Positions 1 to 10,866 of a stretch of 64,000 nt of DNA are shown piece by piece (position 1 is the stretch's first letter; each line of letters opens with the position of its first letter). The translations under genes and the position numbers were made by a program. The stretch is from Cupriavidus necator N-1 (lineage in GTDB: Bacteria > Pseudomonadota > Gammaproteobacteria > Burkholderiales > Burkholderiaceae). The notes beneath the pieces were generated by a model. It saw only the letters and a list, made by a program, of their open reading frames with translations. It searched no databases and was not told the origin of the DNA. The DNA is taken from positions 1,984,001 through 2,048,000 of the forward strand of contig NC_015726.1 in assembly GCF_000219215.1 (NCBI RefSeq), written 5' to 3'.

Positions 1-131
1 GCTTCAAGATCCGCGTGCCCGGCATCCCGCTCTGGATCTCGATGTTCAAGGCGCTTGGCGCCTCGCCGACCGCCATTGCGTTCGGCGAGCTCTACTCCGC
101 GCTGCAGGCGTCTATCGCCACCCACTTCTAG
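1..131 (+). pseudogene. 3' remnant of a TRAP transporter solute receptor (DctP family)
   Basis: The open frame entering from the left edge (codons starting at position 3) reads FKIRVPGIPLWISMFKALG and continues to GELYSALQ, then ends with ASIATHF and TAG at 129-131. The KIRVP...ALGA.PT.IAFGE.Y.ALQ pattern is typical of the middle of DctP-type periplasmic receptors of TRAP dicarboxylate/sugar-acid transporters. In that family the protein normally continues for well over 100 residues after ALQ, with a VVDGQEN-like stretch. Here homology stops at ALQ, so the gene is probably truncated by a rearrangement whose right side is the repeat starting at 132. The 5' part lies outside the window, so its condition is unknown. 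Confidence 0.6.
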
Positions 132-225
132 GGATTGGCTGTGAGGCCTTACCGTCACTCTTACCGCCAACTGCACTGAGGATTTGCTGGCGCGGGAGGT
201 GGCGCGATTTGCGGGGCGACGACTC
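132..225. repeat. Diverged copy A of a ~95-bp non-coding repeat
   Basis: This stretch begins GGGATTGGCTGTGA and ends GGGGCGACGACTC. It matches 39,089-39,192: the first 14 bases are identical, copy B then has a 10-base insertion, and about 69 of the next 81 bases match. No conserved reading frame explains the similarity, because most differences would change the protein in every frame I tried. Copy B lies 25 bp from a guaA-tail att-like site, whereas copy A abuts a truncated gene. I infer that it is the end piece of an old island. The rest of the gap to position 268 shows nothing recognisable. Confidence 0.7.
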
Positions 226-268
226 CTGGACGCATGACGGAGGCGCTTGCCCACCGAACGCGCCGGTG

Positions 269-2358
<2,090 letters not shown>

Positions 2359-2362
<4 letters not shown>

Positions 2363-3195
2363 CGTTGCCTCCAGCGTTTCTGCGTGACCACATCGGCGAT
2401 CTTCTCGCCGTCGCGGCTGCGCCGGATCTCACACCAGTGCGTCAATCCCTCCTCGTCCTCGCGCAGCGCGGAAAAGGTCAGCTCCAGCGACTCGCCGACA
2501 TTGACGTTGCCATGGAAGAACAGGTCCCGCGCGAACACCGTGGGCGGATCCGCGTCGCGGCGCCATTGCCATTCCGCGCGATCGACCATGGCCTGGAAGC
2601 TGGCGAAGTACAGCAGGTCGGCGCCATTGAAATCGTTGCAGGGGCACGGCAGGTATTCGGCCGCGTGGCAGACGCGATGCCGGGCCTGATCGAGCCCGAG
2701 ATGCGTGCCCCAATCCCCGCAGCGAAAACGCCGTGCCAGCAGCGACAGATCCGCCGCCTGGGCCGACGGGCCGGCGCCGGCCCACTTCGCGGCCACGGTC
2801 GGCATGGTGCGCACGACCGAGCGGTTGTCCCGCTCACGCGTGCGACGGATGAAGGTGGACAGCATCGTCACGCTGGCGCGGCGGTCCCCCTGCATGTCGA
2901 CCGCATGTTCGCTGAGGTGCTTCACGCCGTCCGCTGGCAAGATGCGCGAGTCGATGCTGAACTCGGCGTGCTCGCCGACCGTTTGCGGCGCGGCATCGCG
3001 CACGCGGATCGCGGTGAACGCCGCATACACCGGATTGCCCTCGGCATCCAGGAAGTCCGGCACCGCCAGGCCGACGCCGGCGGCCAGCAGGCGCCAGTGC
3101 AGGTCGCCGCAGGTCTTCAGCAGCCAGTTCTCTGACAGGCCGGTGTATGCCAACTGGGGCATTCCGGCAACATGGCGTGAGACAACGGCTTCCAT
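2359..3195 (-). CDS. LnmK-like hot-dog-fold protein (putative acyltransferase/decarboxylase)
   Basis: This protein of about 278 residues resembles the LnmK family, whose founding member acts on methylmalonyl-CoA as a combined acyltransferase and decarboxylase in leinamycin synthesis. The recognisable part is near the C-terminus, FNGADLLYFASFQAMVDRAEW-like, preceded by an N-terminal half with LSENWLLK and GD.HW. The ATG at 3195 lies one base after the TGA of the flavoprotein gene. A TTG 39 bases further upstream is also in frame but less likely. The stop overlaps the mutase start. Pairing an LnmK-like protein with a methylmalonyl-CoA mutase suggests the two share a C4 acyl-CoA, but this is inference. 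Family assignment is from pattern recognition only. Confidence 0.6.
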
Positions 3196-3196
3196 G

Positions 3197-4483
3197 TCAG
3201 GCGGCCAGCGCAGTGTCGCTCTCGCCCGCGGCAATCAAACCGGCGAGGTATTCGGCGTCGCGCGCGATGCCGGAGAATCGCCCCGATCCCCACGTGTGCA
3301 ACCACGGCAGCCCGAGGAAATACAAACCGGCGTGCGCGGTCACGCCACGTTGATGGCCCGGATAACCGCGGCCGTTGAACACCGGCACTTCGAGCCAGCT
3401 GAAGTCCGGTCGGAAGCCGATGCACCAGATGATCGAACCAATGCCGGCTGCCTGGGGATCAAGTTCGGTGCGCTCGGCCGGGGGCGTCCACACGGGCTCA
3501 TAGACGCTTGGCGGCGGTGCCTCGATGCCCCGCTCCGCGATGAACTTGTCGATGCTCGCGTTGATGCGGTTGTAGGTCGCATCGGCGTCGTCCAGGTTGT
3601 GACGAAGGTCCGCCGCAAAACGAAGCTGGCCGTCGCGGTAGTCGCCCAGCACGCCGTAGAGCTCCATCCCCTCGGTGGCGAACTTGCGCAGGTCGATATC
3701 GCGGCCGCCGTCGCGACCGGTGACGTAGTGATTGGTGTTATCGCGCACGCCCTCGCGCAGCGGATGCTCGGTAACGGGCAGATCGTAGTACTTCATGTCC
3801 GCGAGCCAGTCCACGACGTCCCGCCCGCGATAGAAGCGCGCGCAACGCGGCGCCTCGCCGACGGCCAGATACACCTTGCGCCCGCCCAGGTGCAGGTCTT
3901 CGGCAATCTGCGCGCCCGACTGGCCCGAGCCAACCACGAGCACCGCACCCTCGGGCAGCGACCCGGGATTCCTGTATTCGGACGATTGCAATTGCCGGAT
4001 CGACGTCGGCAGGCGCTCGGCCATGCGCGGCACGATCGGCGTGTGATAACCACCCGAGGCCACCACCACCTGGTCCGCGGTGAATGCACCCTGGCTCGTC
4101 ACCACGGAAAATCCCCCCTGGGCGCGCGCCTTCACTTGCCGCACCTCGGTATGCTCGAGTACCGGCGCGCCGACCGTCCGGATAAAGCCATCGAGATAGG
4201 CCGTGATTTCATCCTTCTTCATGAAGCCGTGCGGATCATCTCCCTGGTAGGGATAGCCCGGCAGCGCGCATTGCCAGTTCGGCGTCACCAGGCAGAACGC
4301 ATCCCAGCGTTGCGTGCGCCAGGCGTGCGTGACGGTGTGCTTCTCGATGAGCAGATGGTCGATGCCGGCCTGCTTCAGGAAGTAGCTCATCGATAGTCCA
4401 GCCTGGCCGCCGCCGACAATGATGACGCCGTAGTGCCTGGGCTCTGCGGCCTGGCCCGGATTGGTGTTGATGATGTGGGACAT
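3197..4483 (-). CDS. MSMEG_0569-family flavin-dependent oxidoreductase (Nit1C)
   Basis: This 428-residue flavoprotein monooxygenase-like enzyme is one of the seven conserved Nit1C proteins. An FAD-binding GGGQAG motif lies at about residue 25, and a second dinucleotide site, GSGQSG, near residue 186 suits NADPH. GFRPD near the C-terminus is the usual FAD-closing motif. No signal peptide or membrane segment is visible, so it is probably cytosolic. Its substrate is not established; in cyanide-using bacteria it is thought to act together with the nitrilase. It lies 35 bp downstream of the MSMEG_0570 homologue and one base upstream of the LnmK-like gene. Confidence 0.9.
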   Translation of the reverse strand: MSHIINTNPGQAAEPRHYGVIIVGGGQAGLSMSYFLKQAGIDHLLIEKHTVTHAWRTQRWDAFCLVTPNWQCALPGYPYQGDDPHGFMKKDEITAYLDGFIRTVGAPVLEHTEVRQVKARAQGGFSVVTSQGAFTADQVVVASGGYHTPIVPRMAERLPTSIRQLQSSEYRNPGSLPEGAVLVVGSGQSGAQIAEDLHLGGRKVYLAVGEAPRCARFYRGRDVVDWLADMKYYDLPVTEHPLREGVRDNTNHYVTGRDGGRDIDLRKFATEGMELYGVLGDYRDGQLRFAADLRHNLDDADATYNRINASIDKFIAERGIEAPPPSVYEPVWTPPAERTELDPQAAGIGSIIWCIGFRPDFSWLEVPVFNGRGYPGHQRGVTAHAGLYFLGLPWLHTWGSGRFSGIARDAEYLAGLIAAGESDTALAA

Positions 4484-4518
4484 GTTGGATCCTTTGAGGC
4501 GAGGAATTTGAAGAACGG

Positions 4519-4806
4519 TTAGCTGCCAAAGCCGAGAAAACGGACGGTGGCGCCGTCCTGGCCCCGGAACCGCTGCGCGGCAATTTCCAGGATGCGGAGC
4601 TGATCCATTGCGGAGGAGCAGGCGTAGCCATACCTGGCCCGCACCCGCTCGGATGCGGCGCCCAGCGCGGTACGCGCACGCTCGACGAACTCGTCCAGCG
4701 GATACGCTGTCCCTTCGACAAAGTGCTCCGTGACGATGGAGGATGGGGAATAGCAGGCCATATCGGTCTGGTCAGGCCAGCGGATGCGGAAATGGGTAAC
4801 CGGCAT
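4519..4806 (-). CDS. MSMEG_0570-family small nitrogen-starvation protein (Nit1C)
   Basis: This 95-residue protein starts MPVTHFRIRWPDQ and contains CYSPSSIV and RARYGYACSSAMDQL, the hallmarks of the MSMEG_0570 family that travels with Nit1C clusters. The ATG at 4806 is chosen over an upstream in-frame start because the family begins with the short strand leading to RWPD. The conserved cysteines (about positions 17 and 66) are the most obvious candidate functional residues. Its biochemical role is unknown. It lies 8 bp after the AIR-synthase-like gene. Confidence 0.85.
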   Translation of the reverse strand: MPVTHFRIRWPDQTDMACYSPSSIVTEHFVEGTAYPLDEFVERARTALGAASERVRARYGYACSSAMDQLRILEIAAQRFRGQDGATVRFLGFGS

Positions 4807-4814
4807 GGCAGTTC

Positions 4815-5810
4815 TCAGGTTGGGGAATCGATCGGCGTGGCCAGGCGCGTCGGCAGGATGAACCCCGCCTCGCGCAAGTCCCACAACGTGGCCCGTTCGC
4901 CGGCGTGCGTGAGCGTGGCGACACGGGAATCGTCGATGGCGCCGATCTGGGCGCAGGCAATGCCGCGATCGAGGAAGCGGCGTTCGACCGCCTGCGCATC
5001 GTCGTCATCGACGGCCAGCAGGAAGCCATAGCTCGGGAATGCCGTCAGCCATCGCTCCAGGGGCACGCCAGCGGGCCGGGGAATGCGCTCCAGCGCGATG
5101 CGGGCGCCCACCCCGGAGCATTCGAGCAGCATCAGCGCGGTGCCAAGCGGACCCGCCATGCTGATGTCCTTGGCTGCGGCGCAAAGGCCCTCTTCGGCCA
5201 GCACAGGCAAGAGTTCGAGATCCGCACGCAGTCGTTCGCCCGGTGCGCCCGTGGAGGCGTTCCAGAACGGATATGGCTCCGCGAATGCGCCGCGCAGGTC
5301 CACGGCCATCAACAGGCGCTGGCCGGGACGCGCGGCGAAGCTCGACAGCAGCTTGCGCGCACGACCGAGGATGGCCACGGCAAGCTGGCTTTGCTCGCTG
5401 CGCGCGTTGCTGTGACCGCCGACGATCGGCACGCCATAGGCGGCAGACGCCGCGGCCATGCCCTTGAGCACCTCGGCGGCGTCGGCGGCGCCATGGCTCC
5501 ATAGCGCATCGACCACGGCCGTCGGCCTGCCGCCCATCGCATAGATATCGCTGATGTTCACCATGACCGCGCTGTAGCCGGCGAACCACGGCATGGTGCG
5601 GATGAAATCGCTGACCAGTCCTTCGATGGCGAACAGCAGGTAGCCGTCGCCATCCCGCAACGCCGCGCAGTCGTCGCCTACGCCCACGGCCATGGCCGCG
5701 TTGCGTCCGGCGGCCGCTGCGCCGAGCGGCGACAGCATGGCCGGGATATCGGTCTTATGCGCAAAACCGCGGCTGCTGCGCAGAGTGTGTACGAAATCGT
5801 CGAGGCTCAT
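4815..5810 (-). CDS. Sll0787-family AIR-synthase-like protein (Nit1C)
   Basis: This 331-residue protein has the PurM/AIR-synthase ATP-binding fold. Visible elements are the glycine/aspartate-rich VGVGDDCA near residue 45, NISDIYAMGG near residue 85, and VGGHSNA near residue 130, which fit the Mg-ATP site. Members probably make a phosphorylated or dehydrated intermediate, but the true substrate in Nit1C is unknown. The ATG at 5810 overlaps the stop of the GNAT gene by 4 bp (ATGA), which settles the start against a longer in-frame extension. It is a separate gene from the acetyltransferase. Confidence 0.87.
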   Translation of the reverse strand: MSLDDFVHTLRSSRGFAHKTDIPAMLSPLGAAAAGRNAAMAVGVGDDCAALRDGDGYLLFAIEGLVSDFIRTMPWFAGYSAVMVNISDIYAMGGRPTAVVDALWSHGAADAAEVLKGMAAASAAYGVPIVGGHSNARSEQSQLAVAILGRARKLLSSFAARPGQRLLMAVDLRGAFAEPYPFWNASTGAPGERLRADLELLPVLAEEGLCAAAKDISMAGPLGTALMLLECSGVGARIALERIPRPAGVPLERWLTAFPSYGFLLAVDDDDAQAVERRFLDRGIACAQIGAIDDSRVATLTHAGERATLWDLREAGFILPTRLATPIDSPT

Positions 5811-6361
5811 CTCACGGCCCTGCCTTCGGTAATCAGGCCCGCGTGCGGGGTATGGCAAGGCGGGTAATGGTTCAGGTCAGCCTGCATCAGGTGGTGAGGC
5901 CGCCCGAGCAGCGTCTCCTCGGCCAGGACGTTCCAACGCAAGCGCCTGAACAAGGGCACGTTCTGGCTCTGCACGTGTGCAAGGAAGCGCCGGCAGCCGA
6001 TCGCGTGGGCGCTGCTCACCGCCAGGCGGATCAGCGTCGCACCGATCTTTCCCTGGCTTCGGTATGCAGCATCCACCGCAAGCCGCGAGCCGAACCACAC
6101 GCCCGGCTCGCTTTCATGGATGCGCACGGTGCCGACCACGGTCCCGGGATGACCCGGCAACTCCGGCTCGAAGCGCACCGCCACCAGCAGTTGCGCCACA
6201 TCGTCCACCGCGTCCCGGTCGTCGCCCGCGAAGATGCCCTGCTCCTCGCAGAACACGACCTGGCGCAGCCGATAGGCCTGCTCCGCCTCCCAGGCGTGCT
6301 CGGCCCAGCGGATGCGGAATATCGGGCTGCCCGGCACCTCGACGCAGAGATCGCTTTTCAT
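5807..6361 (-). CDS. Sll0786/MSMEG_0567-family GNAT acetyltransferase (Nit1C)
   Basis: This 184-residue N-acyltransferase begins [11 protein letters not shown]. The GNAT acetyl-CoA loop appears as RSQGKIGATLI around residue 115, preceded by the GTVRIHE strand, and the chain has the family's FCEEQGIF and AHVQSQNV signatures. The start at 6361 overlaps the radical SAM stop (ATGA), which is more convincing than an upstream non-coupled start. It is part of the nine-gene operon. The acceptor is unknown. No membrane segments are seen. Confidence 0.87.
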   Translation of the reverse strand: MKSDLCVEVPGSPIFRIRWAEHAWEAEQAYRLRQVVFCEEQGIFAGDDRDAVDDVAQLLVAVRFEPELPGHPGTVVGTVRIHESEPGVWFGSRLAVDAAYRSQGKIGATLIRLAVSSAHAIGCRRFLAHVQSQNVPLFRRLRWNVLAEETLLGRPHHLMQADLNHYPPCHTPHAGLITEGRAVR

Positions 6362-7503
6362 GATGTCGCTCCGTCGGTCGCCAGTGCCGCCTCGCGCTCG
6401 TAGGTCGCCAGCGACGAGCACGCGCCGCACTTGCCGCAACCCGCCTTGATATCGGACGAGCGCATGCCGGCGGCGCCCAACATGGCGCCGAGCGGCTGCA
6501 GGATCGACTGCATGAAGGCCGGCGAGGGAGCCGGGTGGTCCTCCAGCGGCGTGCCGGAGATCGGCACGAAAGGCACCACGAACGGATACACCCCGAGTTC
6601 GATCAGCTCGCGCGAGAGCGACAGGATGGCTTCTGCGGTGTCGCCGAGTCCCGCGAGGATGTAGGTGCTGACCTGCCCCCTGCCGAACACGGCAACGGCG
6701 GCCCTGAAGGCTTCAATGTAACGGCTCGGCGGCACCGACGCCTTGCCCGGCATGATGCGCTCGCGCACCGCCGGCGTGACGACCTCGAGGTGCATGCCGA
6801 GCGTGTCAATGCCGGCGGCCTTCATGCGCTCGAACCAGCGGTCGTCATCGGGCGGCTCGCACTGCGCCTGGATCGGCAGGTCGACCGCGGCCTTGATGGC
6901 GAAGGCGCTCTCGCAAAGAATAGCCGCGCCCCGGTCCTGCGTCGGCGGCGTGCCGGTGGTCAGCACCATATGCCTGACGCCATCGAGCAGCACTGCGGCG
7001 CGCGCCACTTCGGCCAGTTGCTCCGGCGTCTTGCGCGCCACCGTACGGCCTGCCGCCAGCGACTGGCCGATCGAGCAGAACTTGCAGGTCTTCTTGCGGC
7101 TCTCGTACCGGATGCAGGTCTGCAGGACGGTCGTGGCCAGCACGTCGGCGCCATGCAGCGTGGCGATATGCGAGTATGGGATGCCCTCCAGGGTCTGCAG
7201 CGCATAGAAGCGCGGCGCCTTCGGAAAGCTGATGCTGGCAATCGGGATGGTGCCGCGCATCAGCGCGCTGCGCCCCGTTCCATCGGGCGCCTGCGCCACG
7301 AACGGCGAGTGCCACGCGGTGCTGGTATGCACCGGCACCATGATGGTCACGCCGTCGATGGTGACCGCCTTGTGGTCGGACGGACCGGCCCCGCCGCGCC
7401 GGCTGGCTGCGCCGGCATTTGGGTCTTCCAGGCGCAGCCCGACGGACTGCAGCTCAGTCATCAATTGCCGGCTCGACGCCGGCACGGTCGCGCTGGATGT
7501 CAT
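6358..7503 (-). CDS. MSMEG_0568-family radical SAM enzyme (Nit1C)
   Basis: This protein of about 381 residues belongs to the radical SAM branch found only with Nit1C clusters. The expected cluster-binding cysteines are spaced unusually: C130, C140 and C143 (TCIRY...TCKFCSIGQ), i.e. C-x9-C-x2-C rather than C-x3-C-x2-C. A second cysteine group, GCGKCGAC, lies about 20 residues from the C-terminus and may hold an auxiliary Fe-S cluster. The ATG at 7503 follows a GGGAG element and overlaps the nitrilase by 50 bp. ATGs at 7518 and 7461 are alternatives. Substrate unknown. Confidence 0.88.
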   Translation of the reverse strand: MTSSATVPASSRQLMTELQSVGLRLEDPNAGAASRRGGAGPSDHKAVTIDGVTIMVPVHTSTAWHSPFVAQAPDGTGRSALMRGTIPIASISFPKAPRFYALQTLEGIPYSHIATLHGADVLATTVLQTCIRYESRKKTCKFCSIGQSLAAGRTVARKTPEQLAEVARAAVLLDGVRHMVLTTGTPPTQDRGAAILCESAFAIKAAVDLPIQAQCEPPDDDRWFERMKAAGIDTLGMHLEVVTPAVRERIMPGKASVPPSRYIEAFRAAVAVFGRGQVSTYILAGLGDTAEAILSLSRELIELGVYPFVVPFVPISGTPLEDHPAPSPAFMQSILQPLGAMLGAAGMRSSDIKAGCGKCGACSSLATYEREAALATDGATS

Positions 7504-8470
7504 CGCGGATGCTCCCATGGAAGTTGGAGAAGGCGCCTGCCATCGGCACTGCCGTCACCGCCGGCCGTTCATTGATGGCCAGGCTTAGCAGTTCCGGGCG
7601 CGCGTAGTGGCCCACCGAATCCATCATTCGCTTGCGCTTGGTGATGAGCGACATGTCGAGGTCGGCAATGACCATGCCCTCGCCCTCGCGCAACGGCGGC
7701 GCCAGGTGCTGGCCCTCCGGCGAGATGATTGCGGTGTTGCAGCCGCCGCGCAGCGCCTTCTGCAGCGCCGGATCGGTGGTCACGGAGGCGATCTGCGCTT
7801 CGGTCAGCCAGCCGGTGGCGTTGACGACGAAGCAGCCGGATTCCAGCGCGTGATGCCGGATGGTGACCTCGATCTGCTCGGCAAAGATCGGCCCGACCAG
7901 CGAGCCCGGGAACTGGCTGCAGTGGATTTCCTCGTGCTGGGTCATCAGCGCGTAGCGGGCCAACGGGTTGTAGTGCTCCCAGCACGCCAGTGCGCCGACG
8001 CGGCCAATCGAGGTCTCAGCGACTTTCAGCCCGGCCGCGTCACCCTGTCCCCAGATCATGCGTTCGTGGAAAGTGGGCGTGATCTTGCGGCGCTTGACCG
8101 CGAGGTTGCCCTCGGTGTCGAAGATGAGCTGCGTGTTGTACAGGCTGCCGTGGTCGCGCTCGTTCACGCCGAGCACCACGACCATGCCGTGCCGGCGTGC
8201 GCGCCCGGCGACGGCATCGGTGACCGGGCCGGGCACCACCACGGCCTGCTCGTATAGCCGCATGTGGTCGCTGCCGGAGTGCACCGGCGGCCGTACGAAG
8301 GAGAAGTACGGGTAGTACGGCACGAAGGTCTCAGGGAAGACGATCAGCTGCACGCCTTTCCCGGCGGCCTCGTCGATCGCCTCGCAGACCTTGGCCAGCG
8401 TGCCTTCGCCGCTCTCGAGGTCGGGCGCGATCTGGACCGCGGCCGCGCGCACAATGCGTTTCTGTAACAT
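7454..8470 (-). CDS. Nit6803-type nitrilase (Nit1C)
   Basis: This 338-residue carbon-nitrogen hydrolase superfamily enzyme converts nitriles to acids and ammonia. The catalytic triad is visible as E47 (FPETF), K129 ([11 protein letters not shown]) and C163 (ACWEHYNP); each sits six residues before the position known in Synechocystis Nit6803. Nit1C nitrilases are required for growth on cyanide as nitrogen source in several bacteria, although free HCN itself may not be the direct substrate. The ATG at 8470 fits the family start LQKR.VRAAAVQ; a TTG 24 bases upstream is less likely. It begins 20 bp after the MSMEG_0572 homologue. Confidence 0.93.
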   Translation of the reverse strand: MLQKRIVRAAAVQIAPDLESGEGTLAKVCEAIDEAAGKGVQLIVFPETFVPYYPYFSFVRPPVHSGSDHMRLYEQAVVVPGPVTDAVAGRARRHGMVVVLGVNERDHGSLYNTQLIFDTEGNLAVKRRKITPTFHERMIWGQGDAAGLKVAETSIGRVGALACWEHYNPLARYALMTQHEEIHCSQFPGSLVGPIFAEQIEVTIRHHALESGCFVVNATGWLTEAQIASVTTDPALQKALRGGCNTAIISPEGQHLAPPLREGEGMVIADLDMSLITKRKRMMDSVGHYARPELLSLAINERPAVTAVPMAGAFSNFHGSIRDDIQRDRAGVEPAIDD

Positions 8471-8490
8471 GGTGGCACCTGCCCTTTTGC

Positions 8491-8973
8491 TCAAACCGTC
8501 CAGGTGTCGATGATCAGCGCGTTCTCCTTGCGATGCAGGAGCTTGAGGTCGAGCACGTCGAGCGGATTGATCGGGCGGATGCCCTCAATCAGCGAGGCCT
8601 CGCCGTGGCCGTACAGGGCCTGCAGGGCGAAGCGGCAGGCGTAGACCTTGCCGCCCTCTTCCATGAACTTGGTGAGCTGCTTGTTGAAGTTCATGTGGCC
8701 GGGGAACGCCTCGTCGCCAAGCGTCGGGAAGCCGCGCTGAACGCCAAGGTTGACGCCGGGGCCGTACAGCAGGATCGAAGTCTCGAAGCCCTTGCGCAGC
8801 AGGCGTGTGGCCTGGAGCAGGTTGACGAAGCCGATCGAGCCTTCGAAGGCGACGGTGTGGAATGTCACCAGCGCCTTCTCACCGGCTTCTGCCTTTACGT
8901 CCTCGAATACCTTCTCTTCATAGTCGACCAGGAAATCGCCCTTCTTGTGGGCCGGTTTGCTGACAGCAGGCAT
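8491..8973 (-). CDS. MSMEG_0572/Sll0783-family nitrogen-starvation protein (Nit1C)
   Basis: This 160-residue first gene of the operon belongs to the Sll0783 family. In Synechocystis, sll0783 is strongly induced by nitrogen starvation and affects polyhydroxybutyrate accumulation. The fold looks DsrE-like: a short strand [11 protein letters not shown] near residue 33, then [16 protein letters not shown] and a late [10 protein letters not shown]. The start at 8973 has a clear AAAGGAGAG element upstream; a longer frame lacks such support. The sigma-54 promoter lies about 90-104 bp upstream. Exact biochemical function unknown. Confidence 0.88.
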   Translation of the reverse strand: MPAVSKPAHKKGDFLVDYEEKVFEDVKAEAGEKALVTFHTVAFEGSIGFVNLLQATRLLRKGFETSILLYGPGVNLGVQRGFPTLGDEAFPGHMNFNKQLTKFMEEGGKVYACRFALQALYGHGEASLIEGIRPINPLDVLDLKLLHRKENALIIDTWTV

Positions 8974-9062
8974 GCTTCTCTCCTTTGCGTTGATGGGGCA
9001 GTGCGGTCGCTCGATCCCATGCCGATCGACCGTTCGGCGCCAGGCCGAACACGCCAACATCC

Positions 9063-9077
9063 GCAACCGATGTGCCA
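9063..9077 (-). promoter_or_regulatory. Sigma-54 promoter of the Nit1C operon
   Basis: Read on the minus strand the sequence is TGGCAC-ATCGG-TTGC, a full match to the sigma-54 -24/-12 consensus TGGCAC-N5-TTGC. Transcription would start near 9051, about 80 bp before the first Nit1C start codon. Only the divergent promoter region contains it, and the operon is nitrogen-linked, so this is unlikely to be chance. Confidence 0.85.
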
Positions 9078-9245
9078 CTCAATGCCCGCAGTCATGCGAT
9101 CAATCTCCAATCAAGCCGAAGCCGACCAAATGATCGGCCCAATGATCGCAACGGCTTTGGCCATGGATGCCACCAAAGGCGCACAGCGCACGCCATGACG
9201 GCTTCGCCACAATGCACGTTTTTGAACGGGAGCAAGCCGCCTGGG

Positions 9246-9262
9246 TGCGCACGCGTGGTGCA
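9246..9262. promoter_or_regulatory. NtrC-type enhancer site
   Basis: TGCGCACGCGTGGTGCA differs at only two positions from the NtrC consensus TGCACC-N4-TGGTGCA. It lies about 170 bp upstream of the sigma-54 promoter, a usual distance for an enhancer. A weaker half-site with CGCACC follows at about 9275-9281. The 414-bp region 8974-9387 therefore carries the control of the leftward operon, and presumably also the MocR gene promoter, which I could not pin down. Confidence 0.7.
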
Positions 9263-9387
9263 CGAGCGTTGATATCGCACCATCATTGAGAACTTCATAT
9301 GCAATCGCTTGCGCGGCTTGGTGAGCGATCATTCGGATGCTACCCTCAGGCACTGAATTCCATCGCATCGCGCAGCGGGAGACCACG

Positions 9388-10779
9388 GTGTCCAACCTGA
9401 CCAGCCATTGGGTAAAACGTATCGCCGGCAGTGCCAAGCCTGCCTATCTGCTGATTCCGGACCTGATCGAGGAGGCACTGGCCGACGGCCAGCTGCGCGC
9501 GCGCGACCGGCTGCCGCCGCTGCGCGACCTGGCCGAAGCGCTGCAACTGAACTACACCACCGTGGCGCGCGGCTACAGCGAAGCAAGGAAGCGGGGATTG
9601 ATCGACACCAAGACAGGAAGTGGCACTTACGTGCGCGGACGTGCGCCCGCGGTGCCGCTGCGCGGCGGCACGGGTGCGGAGATGACCATGAACATGCCGC
9701 CGGAGCCGCCCGCGATGACGGAGCGGCTTCGTGCCACCATGGCGCAACTGCTGGAGGCCGCCGACCCCTACTCGCTGCTGCGCTACCAGGACTTCGGCGG
9801 CACCCCGGCCGATCGCTCCGTCGCCGCGAAATGGCTGCGCCGCTGGGTGCCGGCATGCAGCGCGGACACCGTGCTGGTCACGCCTGGCATCCACAGCGCG
9901 CTGGTCGCACTGCTGTCGCAGCTCGCGCGCCCGGCGCAGACGATCTGTGCCGACGCGCTTGCCTACCCCGGCATCAAGGCTATTGCCGCGCAGCTCAATA
10001 TCCAGCTACAGGCGCTGCCCGGCGACGAGGACGGCCCGTTCGCCCACGCCTTTGAAGCCATGTGCAAGACACAGAAGCCCGCGGCGCTCTATTGCAATCC
10101 GACCATCCAGAACCCGAGCACGCGCACCATGCCGCAGGCACGCCGCGGGCAACTCGCCGAAGTCGCGCTGCGCTACAGCGTGCCGATCATCGAGGACGAT
10201 GCCTACGGCATGCTGCCGCTGCGGGCACCGCAGACGTTTTCCGCGCTCGCCCCGGAACTCACGTATTACGTCACCGGCTTGTCCAAATGCCTGGGCGCCG
10301 GGTTGCGCATAGCGTTCCTGCACGCCCCCACTGCCCGGCAGGCGCAGCGCCTGGCTGGCACCCTGCGGGCAACGACGGTGATGGCGAGCCCCATCAACAC
10401 ATTGCTCGCTACATCCTGGATCAAGGACGGAACGGTAGACGACATGCTCAAGGCCATCCGCGCCGAAAGCGCAGCGCGGCAGCTGATTGCGCGCCATGTG
10501 CTCGAGGGCCTGGCCTATGACGCGGACCCGGAAGGCTTTCACCTGTGGCTGCCGATCCCGGCGGCTTCAGCGTGGAGCCCGTCGGAACTGGCGCTCCACC
10601 TGCGCTCGCGCGGCATCGGCGCGGTGTCGGCCGCCGCCTTCTCGACCGACGGCAACCCGCCCGATGCGATTCGTGTCTGCCTGGGCGGCCCGGGCGAGCG
10701 CGATGAGATCGAGGAGTCGCTGCGGATCATCGCGGAAACGATCGACAATCCGCATCATTTGCATTCAGCGATGCTGTAG
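9388..10779 (+). CDS. MocR-family transcriptional regulator (GntR HTH plus aminotransferase-like domain)
   Basis: This protein of about 463 residues has an N-terminal GntR winged helix (LIEEALADGQLR...LPPLRDLAEALQLNYTTVARGY) and a C-terminal type I aminotransferase fold. The fold carries CNPTIQNPS, IIEDDAYG and the probable PLP lysine in GLSKCLGAG. Such regulators sense PLP or amino-group ligands. The GTG at 9388 follows GGGAG at good spacing; an ATG at 9337 in the same frame lacks one. It is divergent from the Nit1C operon, so it may regulate it, itself, or an unlinked PLP-related gene. Confidence 0.85.
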   Translation: MSNLTSHWVKRIAGSAKPAYLLIPDLIEEALADGQLRARDRLPPLRDLAEALQLNYTTVARGYSEARKRGLIDTKTGSGTYVRGRAPAVPLRGGTGAEMTMNMPPEPPAMTERLRATMAQLLEAADPYSLLRYQDFGGTPADRSVAAKWLRRWVPACSADTVLVTPGIHSALVALLSQLARPAQTICADALAYPGIKAIAAQLNIQLQALPGDEDGPFAHAFEAMCKTQKPAALYCNPTIQNPSTRTMPQARRGQLAEVALRYSVPIIEDDAYGMLPLRAPQTFSALAPELTYYVTGLSKCLGAGLRIAFLHAPTARQAQRLAGTLRATTVMASPINTLLATSWIKDGTVDDMLKAIRAESAARQLIARHVLEGLAYDADPEGFHLWLPIPAASAWSPSELALHLRSRGIGAVSAAAFSTDGNPPDAIRVCLGGPGERDEIEESLRIIAETIDNPHHLHSAML

Positions 10780-10866
10780 CCGGGGGGCTCCCCTTGATTC
10801 CCGCGCAGCTTTCCGCTGTTCGGCGCACTGCGCAGCCTGGTCCGGCGGGCGCCGGCGTTCAGGGCG

